A DNA stretch of 9,722 nucleotides from the NCBI GenBank assembly GCA_036732565.1, contig DAINCF010000268.1:1-9722 (forward strand). The letters run 5' to 3'. Source of the DNA: JAIVJN01 sp036732565 (lineage in GTDB: Bacteria; Acidobacteriota; Vicinamibacteria; Vicinamibacterales; UBA2999). Positions 5,730 through 9,722 of this stretch are shown here, one piece after another; position 1 is the stretch's first letter, and each line of letters opens with the position of its first letter. The translations under genes were made by a program, and so were the position numbers. The notes under the pieces are model-generated. The model worked only from the letters and a program-made list of their open reading frames with translations, searched no databases and was not told the DNA's origin.

Positions 5730-6659
5730 ATGGCGGGCGGAGCACCGACGCGTCCGGACTGGGTCGAGCCGATGGCGGCGACGCTCACGCAAGAGCGGTT
5801 CACCGGTCCGGAGTGGACGTTCGAGCGCAAACTCGACGGTATCCGGCTGCTGGCGTTCAAGGACGGTCGTGACGTCGAGCTGTTTTCGCGGAACCGTCTC
5901 CCGCAGAACGAGGCGTATCCCTCGATCGTGGAGGCCATCGCGACGCTCCCCGTGCACGATGTGATTCTCGACGGCGAGGGCTTGGGTGTCTGGGGCAGGT
6001 CCGGGCGGACGGCGTTCCATGTCTTCGACATCGTCTGGCTCGACGGACGCGACCTGACGAAGCTGCCGCTCGATGAGCGCCGCGCGCTGCTCGACACGCT
6101 TCCGCTTCGCGCGCCGCTCGAGCGAGTGGCCGCGCTCAGCGATCCACACCCGTGGGAGCGCGCATGCCGCGAGGGCTGGGAGGGCGTGATCGCCAAGCGC
6201 CGCGACTCACCGTACGAGCAGCGACGATCGCCGCATTGGCTGAAGATGAAATGCGAGGCCACGCAGGAGTTCGTGGTCGGCGGGTTCACCGATCCGCAAG
6301 GCTCGCGGGTCGGGCTCGGGGCGCTTCTCGTGGGCTACTACGACGGCGATGACTTCGTGTTCGCCGGCAAGCTCGGCACGGGCTTCGACCGCAAGCTGCT
6401 CCTGGAGCTGCGCGCGCGCCTCGATACGCTCGAGCGTGCGACGCCGCCCTTCACCAAGGGGACGGGCTTGCCTGCCGCGCCGAAGCGTCCGCGGGAAGGC
6501 GGACCTGTCTCGCCGAAGCGTCCGCACTGGGTTCGGCCGGAAATCGTCGTGCAGGTGTCGTTCATCGAGTGGACCCCGCACGGCAAGCTCCGTCATCCGC
6601 GTCTGCGCGGCGTGCGCACCGACAAGGCCGCGGGCGACGTCATCAGGGAGCAGCCGTGA
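5730..6659 (+). CDS. ATP-dependent DNA ligase (stand-alone LigD ligase domain)
   Basis: This ligase seals nicks and, with Ku and a LigD polymerase, joins double-strand breaks in bacterial NHEJ. The 309-residue product carries the nucleotidyltransferase motifs in order: motif I ERKLDGIR with the adenylated Lys34; SRNR (53-56); LDGEGL with Glu83; FHVFDIVWLDG (97-106); EGVIAKR (151-157); and WLKMKC (170-175). A C-terminal OB-fold follows, ending VQVSFIEWTPHGKLRHPRLRGVRTDK, a typical LigD ending. Length fits a ligase domain alone: no phosphoesterase or polymerase is fused. The linker before the OB-fold's last part carries an 11-codon repeat (6478-6525). The start at 5730 has only a weak GAGAG upstream; a downstream ATG (codon 15, MAATLTQ) is possible but would remove residues just before the nucleotidyltransferase core. 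The gene is translationally coupled to the LigD-type polymerase that follows. Confidence 0.92.
   Translation: MAGGAPTRPDWVEPMAATLTQERFTGPEWTFERKLDGIRLLAFKDGRDVELFSRNRLPQNEAYPSIVEAIATLPVHDVILDGEGLGVWGRSGRTAFHVFDIVWLDGRDLTKLPLDERRALLDTLPLRAPLERVAALSDPHPWERACREGWEGVIAKRRDSPYEQRRSPHWLKMKCEATQEFVVGGFTDPQGSRVGLGALLVGYYDGDDFVFAGKLGTGFDRKLLLELRARLDTLERATPPFTKGTGLPAAPKRPREGGPVSPKRPHWVRPEIVVQVSFIEWTPHGKLRHPRLRGVRTDKAAGDVIREQP
6478..6525. repeat. In-frame duplicated 15-mer inside the ligase linker
   Basis: CGCCGAAGCGTCCGC occurs at 6478-6492 and again at 6511-6525, 33 bp (11 codons) apart, giving PKRP twice in the protein. Between them GTCCGC-GGGAAG-GCGGAC can form a hairpin. The unit sits in the variable linker (about residues 249-267) and not in a catalytic motif. 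Confidence 0.6.
6645..6650 (+). promoter_or_regulatory. Ribosome-binding site that sets the GTG start of the polymerase gene
   Basis: AGGGAG lies 5 bases before GTG at 6656, inside the ligase's last codons. The GTG overlaps the ligase TGA as GTGA, an arrangement typical of translational coupling. It decides against the upstream in-frame ATG at 6569. Confidence 0.75.
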
Positions 6660-7531
6660 TCACCCATCCCGAGAAAGTACTGTTCCCCGACGATGGCATC
6701 ACGAAGGGCGAAGTGGCGGCGTACTACGACGCCATCGCGCCGCACATGGTGCCGCACATCCGCAGACGCCCGATCACGATGGAGCGCTTCCCGTCGGGCA
6801 TCGGCGAGCCGGGGTTCCTGCAGAAGGACGTATCCAAAGGCTTCCCGGAATGGCTCGAGCGCGTGGAGGCGCCGAAGAAGAACGGGGTGGTCCACTATCC
6901 GCTCGTTCGCGACCGTCGATCGCTGTTGTGGCTCGCCAACCAGAACTGCATCACGCCACACGTGTGGATCTCACGTGCGCCGAAGCTACACCAACCTGAT
7001 GTGTGTGTCTTCGATCTCGATCCCTCCGAAGATCAGCCCGACGTGCTGCGCAACGCCGCGCTCGCGGTTCGCGATCTGCTGGGCGAGCTCGGACTCCAGA
7101 GTTGGATCAAGACCTCGGGCTCGAAAGGCTTTCACATCCTGGTCCCGCTCGATGGCAAGTCGGGCTTCGACGAGGTTGCATCGTTTGCGCACGGGGTGGC
7201 GACGATCCTGGTCGCCAAGGGCGGCGATCATCTGACGCAGGCATTCAGCAAGGCCGAGCGGGGCGGGCGCATCCTGGTGGATACGGGCCGCAACGGCTAC
7301 GGCGCGACGTTTGCCGCGGTGTACGCCGTGCGCGCGAAGCCTGGTGCGCCGGTCTCGGCGCCTTGTACTTGGGAAGAAGTCGAGCGCGGCAAGGTCGGGC
7401 CGCGCTCGTTTACGCTACGATCCATGGCCGCGCGCGTCGCAGAGGTCGGCGACTTGTGGTCCGACATGCGACGCCGCGGTTACTCGTTGCAGCGGCCGAT
7501 GCGGCGCCTGCACGAGCGCTCTGACGGCTAG
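6656..7531 (+). CDS. LigD-type DNA polymerase/primase (NHEJ polymerase domain, stand-alone)
   Basis: This archaeo-eukaryotic-primase-fold polymerase adds nucleotides, often ribonucleotides, at broken ends before ligation. From the GTG start it has 291 residues, the size of a LigD polymerase domain alone. It opens ITHPEKVLFPDDGITKGEVAAYYDAIAPHM, typical of the family. Catalytic features are FDLDPSED with Asp120 and Asp122, KTSGSKGFHILVPL with His160, and ILVDTGRNGYGATFAAVYAVRAKPGAPVS with Asp209 as the third metal ligand. The order ligase-then-polymerase follows the Pseudomonas type of LigD, but here the two are separate proteins and the phosphoesterase is absent. An ATG at 6569 in the same frame lies within the ligase and yields an unrelated N-terminus, so it was not used. 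The stop overlaps that of the convergent gene by 4 bp. No Ku gene is within the window. Confidence 0.92.
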   Translation: MITHPEKVLFPDDGITKGEVAAYYDAIAPHMVPHIRRRPITMERFPSGIGEPGFLQKDVSKGFPEWLERVEAPKKNGVVHYPLVRDRRSLLWLANQNCITPHVWISRAPKLHQPDVCVFDLDPSEDQPDVLRNAALAVRDLLGELGLQSWIKTSGSKGFHILVPLDGKSGFDEVASFAHGVATILVAKGGDHLTQAFSKAERGGRILVDTGRNGYGATFAAVYAVRAKPGAPVSAPCTWEEVERGKVGPRSFTLRSMAARVAEVGDLWSDMRRRGYSLQRPMRRLHERSDG

Positions 7532-8064
7532 TTGCTGGTGTTGGTCCGCAGCTTCGCGAGATCGGCCTTGGCTTCGGCGCGGGCGCGGCTGGCTTCGGCG
7601 CTCGCGTCGACCGCGGGCTTCGACTCGCGAATCGCGGTCGTCAGCGATTTCCCTTCCGTCAGCACACGGTGCTTGAGCAGGATGAATGGGATCTCGGTGT
7701 TGCGCGCCGCGTGCGCGACGGTCACGAACTGCTCCGCGCTACGGAACCCTTCCGACGCCTTGTCCATGTTGGCGCCACGATTCAACAGCGGCTTCACGTG
7801 GGCCTGCACGTTCTCGGCTGACGCACGCATCGCGTCAGGAGCCTTCTCCGCAGGAGCCGTCGATTCGGCCGCCTTCGGTGTCGACTTCGGCGCCGCGTTG
7901 GTCGCGCTACGCGCAGGCTGACCGTCCTTCGGCAACCCACTGCCCTGGACCACGCTGGTCGCAGGCGCGGGCTCGAGGTTCCTCACATGGGGGCTGACCC
8001 AGATGCCAAGCGCGAGGGCGCCGACCACTGCGAGGGCGAGTGCTGATGCTTTACCGAACGTCAT
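7528..8064 (-). CDS. Membrane-anchored hypothetical protein with Ala/Pro-rich linker and coiled C-terminus
   Basis: The start at 8064 is chosen because GGAGGTGGGGAA lies immediately before the ATG; the same frame extends upstream to 8139 without such a site. The 178-residue product has a short N-terminus, one membrane helix or signal anchor (about residues 7-23, ALALAVVGALALGIWV), and a disordered Ala/Pro/Lys/Ser-rich stretch to about 80. A small helical domain near 95-145 follows, with GFRSAEQFVTVAHAARNTEIPFILLKHRVL. That pattern ('QFV..vHvsrN..IPF..LK') recalls a hypothetical family I associate with Acidobacteriota. The last 30 residues are Ala/Glu/Arg/Lys-rich (ASRARAEAKADLAKL) and likely coiled coil. 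The likely location is the cell envelope with the C-terminus outside. No function can be assigned. It converges on the LigD-type polymerase gene. Confidence 0.75.
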   Translation of the reverse strand: MTFGKASALALAVVGALALGIWVSPHVRNLEPAPATSVVQGSGLPKDGQPARSATNAAPKSTPKAAESTAPAEKAPDAMRASAENVQAHVKPLLNRGANMDKASEGFRSAEQFVTVAHAARNTEIPFILLKHRVLTEGKSLTTAIRESKPAVDASAEASRARAEAKADLAKLRTNTSN

Positions 8065-8086
8065 TTCCCCACCTCCATCGATGTGT

Positions 8087-8109
8087 CCGGAACCGCAAAC
8101 ACGGTCCGG
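8087..8109. other. Hairpin in the 5' leader of the membrane-anchored hypothetical gene
   Basis: CCGGAACCG-CAAACA-CGGTCCGG can form an 8-bp stem with one bulged A. It lies just upstream of the strong Shine-Dalgarno of the minus-strand gene starting at 8064. It has no T-run and is too short to call a known riboswitch. It could affect translation, or be chance in GC-rich DNA. Confidence 0.3.
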
Positions 8110-8273
8110 CCTGGAGAACAGCAAGAATCGTGACAACAAATTGACCCAATGACTACGGGCCTCAATCTCCTCATGCCTCGAGTACCAGGCCCCGAGTCGC
8201 CGAACGGCTGAGCAAGACCTACCGAATGTTGGTCAAATCTACATACCGACCTCGCTCATGCGGCGATTCGCCC

Positions 8274-8302
8274 TTGACTCGCGATAGTAGACGCTCTACC
8301 CT
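8274..8302 (+). promoter_or_regulatory. Candidate sigma-70 promoter of padR
   Basis: TTGACT (8274-8279, five of six to the -35 consensus) and TACCCT (8297-8302, a weak -10) are separated by exactly 17 bp. Initiation would fall near 8309, leaving a leader of about 24 bases before the ATG at 8333. The -10 lies inside the inverted repeat described next, as expected for a repressible promoter. Confidence 0.5.
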
Positions 8303-8323
8303 CACATTCGTTGCGAGGGTAGA
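8295..8323. promoter_or_regulatory. Inverted repeat, probable PadR operator
   Basis: TCTACCCTC-N11-GAGGGTAGA is a perfect 9-bp inverted repeat with centres about two helical turns apart (20 bp between half-site centres). It covers the predicted -10 and start site 10 bp before the padR ATG. A smaller dyad, TAGA-CGC-TCTA (8288-8298), overlaps its left arm. PadR proteins are dimeric winged-helix repressors that commonly autoregulate, so this is the natural binding site. GAGGG (8315-8319) may also be the only Shine-Dalgarno-like run for padR, though its spacing of 13 bases is long. Confidence 0.65.
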
Positions 8324-8332
8324 ACATCTTCC

Positions 8333-8683
8333 ATGGCTGCTCCGTCCAAGAACACGTTGCTCCAAGGCACGCTCGACATGTTGGTCCTCCGCACGCTGCG
8401 CTACGGCGCGGCGCACGGGCACGACATCGCCCGCCACATCCATCAGGCGACCGACGATGTGCTGCAGGTGGAGCATGGCTCGCTGTATCCCGCGCTGCAT
8501 CGACTCGAGCGCAAGGGGCTGATCGCCGGGAAGTGGGAGCTCCACAAAGAGCGGAAGCGTGAGTTCAAGTACTACCGGCTGACGCCCGCGGGACGCCGAC
8601 AACTGGCGGCTGAAGAGTCGCGGTGGAAGTCGCTCGTGGACGCCATCGGCCGCGTGATGTGGCCGGCCGAAGAGAACATGTAG
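8333..8683 (+). CDS. PadR-family transcriptional regulator (acidobacterial type)
   Basis: The 116-residue product is a winged-helix regulator. It shows the full PadR pattern: LLQGTLDMLVLRTLRYGAAHGHDIARHI, then VEHGSLYPALHRLERKGLIAGKW (recognition helix), then KYYRLTPAGRRQLAAEESRW (wing and start of the dimer helix). The C-terminal helix is short, so this is the small PadR-s2 type. PadR proteins usually repress their own operon and release DNA on binding a small hydrophobic or phenolic ligand. The ADOP permease gene begins 8 bp after its stop, with the AGGA Shine-Dalgarno of that gene overlapping the TAG, so the two form an operon. This pairing is the recognised acidobacterial arrangement. The operator candidate lies at 8295-8323. 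Confidence 0.93.
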   Translation: MAAPSKNTLLQGTLDMLVLRTLRYGAAHGHDIARHIHQATDDVLQVEHGSLYPALHRLERKGLIAGKWELHKERKREFKYYRLTPAGRRQLAAEESRWKSLVDAIGRVMWPAEENM

Positions 8684-8691
8684 GACTCGAT

Positions 8692-9722
8692 ATGTCTTCG
8701 CCCTGGGATTCCAATCGCGAGCAAGAATTGCGGCGCGAGATCGACGACCACCTCGATCTCGACGCAGAAGATCGCCAGGGCGATGGTCTCTCGCCGCAGG
8801 AGGCGCGACGCGCCGCTCGCCTGAGGTTCGGCAATCCTGACGCCATCCGTGAAGACGTGCGCGAGGCGTGGGGCTGGCAGTGGCTCGAGCGCTTCGTCAT
8901 CGACGTTCGCCACGCCATCCGGATGTGGGCGCGCAACCCGGGCTTCTCGACCATCGCGGTTGTCACCGTGGCGATTGGCATCGGCGCGAGCACGGCGATC
9001 TTCAGCCAGATCAACACCGTGTTCTGGACGCCGTTGCCCGTGCAGCGACCGGAGGAGCTGCGGCTGTTGGCGTGGACGTCGCCGCGGCGCTCGTTCGTCG
9101 GCGGCCCGAATGTTCTTCCCGGCCCTCACATCGACGGCGCCGGCGAAACCTTCGGGTCGGTGTCGTATCCCGCCTATGTCACGATGCGCGACGGCAGCGC
9201 AACCTTCTCGGACCTCGCGTGCTGGGCGGACTTGGGTGAGGCCCGACCGGTAGTGCTCGGGGAGCGCGGCTTCGGCGTCGTGCAGTTCGTGTCCGGGAAC
9301 TACCTTCGGACGCTCGGTGTCTCCGCGGCGCTCGGACGTGCGATTCAGCCCGACGACGACCGCCCGGGTGGCGCGGCTTCAATCGCGATGCTGAGCCATC
9401 GCTTCTGGCAGCGATCGTTCGGCAGCGATCCGGCCGTGACCGGTCAAACGATTCGCCTCAACGGCCAGGACTTCGCCGTCGTCGGTGTGCTGCCGGAACG
9501 CTTCTACGGCATGGATCAGGCCGTCACACCCGAAGTGCTCGTGCCGATGCACGCCGTCCAGATCGCGGCCAATACCCCCAACCCGCTGCAGAATCGAACG
9601 ACCTGGAGCGTGTGTCGCATCGTCGGCCGCTTGAAGCCCGGCATCGCTGACGAACGCGCGCGCACCGAGCTCGAGCAGTGGGTCCACGACGCGATTGCCG
9701 CGGCGCCTCCGGAGCGGCCGTA
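8692..9722 (+). CDS. ADOP-type MacB-like permease (3' end beyond the window)
   Basis: The frame is open from ATG 8692 to the end, 343 codons without a stop. The N-terminal 65 residues are the cytoplasmic helical domain typical of ADOP permeases (EQELRREIDDHLDLDAEDRQ, then GLSPQEARRAARLRFGN and a linker with WLERFVIDVRHAIRMWARNPGFS). One membrane helix follows (about 84-110, STIAVVTVAIGIGASTAIFS), then NTVFWTPLPVQRPEELRLL and the periplasmic MacB_PCD domain, including VQFVSGNYLRTLGVSAALGR, LSHRFWQRSFGSDPAVTGQTIRLNG and FAVVGVLPERFYG. Complete members are about 800 residues with two FtsX domains, so under half is visible. Such permeases lack their own ATPase; none is encoded here. AGGA six bases before the ATG is the Shine-Dalgarno. 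Transported substrate unknown. Confidence 0.93.
   Translation, partial: MSSPWDSNREQELRREIDDHLDLDAEDRQGDGLSPQEARRAARLRFGNPDAIREDVREAWGWQWLERFVIDVRHAIRMWARNPGFSTIAVVTVAIGIGASTAIFSQINTVFWTPLPVQRPEELRLLAWTSPRRSFVGGPNVLPGPHIDGAGETFGSVSYPAYVTMRDGSATFSDLACWADLGEARPVVLGERGFGVVQFVSGNYLRTLGVSAALGRAIQPDDDRPGGAASIAMLSHRFWQRSFGSDPAVTGQTIRLNGQDFAVVGVLPERFYGMDQAVTPEVLVPMHAVQIAANTPNPLQNRTTWSVCRIVGRLKPGIADERARTELEQWVHDAIAAAPPERP

Noticed and set aside
6569..6655. ATG at 6569 as start of the polymerase gene
   Set aside because: It lies 91 bp inside the ligase gene and gives a non-family N-terminus; GTG at 6656 has AGGGAG and starts exactly at the conserved ITHPEKVLFP.
8065..8273. Intergenic stretch checked for small RNAs, tRNA or further genes
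   Set aside because: Apart from the leader hairpin at 8087-8109 no clover-leaf, strong promoter pair or ribosome-binding site with a believable ORF was seen; the minus-strand frame at 8219-8602 is the shadow of padR.

Overview
The window most likely comes from a GC-rich member of the Acidobacteriota, probably the Vicinamibacteria side of the phylum. Three signs agree. A PadR-type regulator sits directly upstream of an ATPase-less MacB-like permease, which is the pairing described as the acidobacterial PadR family and the 'acidobacterial duplicated orphan permease' (ADOP). A REP-like palindrome of the GCAGGCC..GGCCTGCGCTACGTAC type lies in an intergenic region. Codon third positions are GC-rich throughout. 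No rRNA, tRNA, CRISPR array, insertion sequence or plasmid or phage function was seen, so this looks like ordinary chromosome with some small remodelled patches.

Layout, left to right. Bases 1-903 (+) are the 3' part of an exported COG3618-type amidohydrolase related to 2-pyrone-4,6-dicarboxylate lactonase. It converges, with overlapping stop codons, on a minus-strand pair: an exported cyanophycinase-like S51 serine peptidase (900-1802) and, 36 bp upstream of it, a large membrane protein joining an HTTM (gamma-carboxylase-like) domain to a DCC thiol-oxidoreductase domain (1839-3659). Next on the minus strand is an RpoD-like sigma-70 factor with an acidic N-terminus (3796-5175). Its upstream region holds a 14-bp perfect palindrome, a 28-codon ORF with a good Shine-Dalgarno, and a REP-like inverted repeat (5355-5477). 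A 62-codon remnant of a GAF-domain protein follows (5514-5702).

Bases 5730-7531 (+) hold a two-gene NHEJ-type unit: an ATP-dependent DNA ligase and a LigD-type polymerase/primase, encoded separately but translationally coupled by a GTGA overlap. Neither a phosphoesterase domain nor Ku is present here. The polymerase gene converges on a membrane-anchored hypothetical protein (7528-8064, minus), again with stop codons overlapping in the tetranucleotide CTAG. The right end (8333-9722, +) is padR, preceded by a promoter-overlapping inverted repeat that is its probable operator, followed after 8 bp by the N-terminal 343 codons of the ADOP permease, which runs off the window.

No clearly new multi-gene defence or metabolic system is visible. 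The most interesting items are the split LigD module, the HTTM-DCC protein beside an exported cyanophycinase homologue, the sigma factor with its palindrome-bearing leader, and the well-formed PadR operator. All functions are inferred from motifs read by eye; no database search was made.
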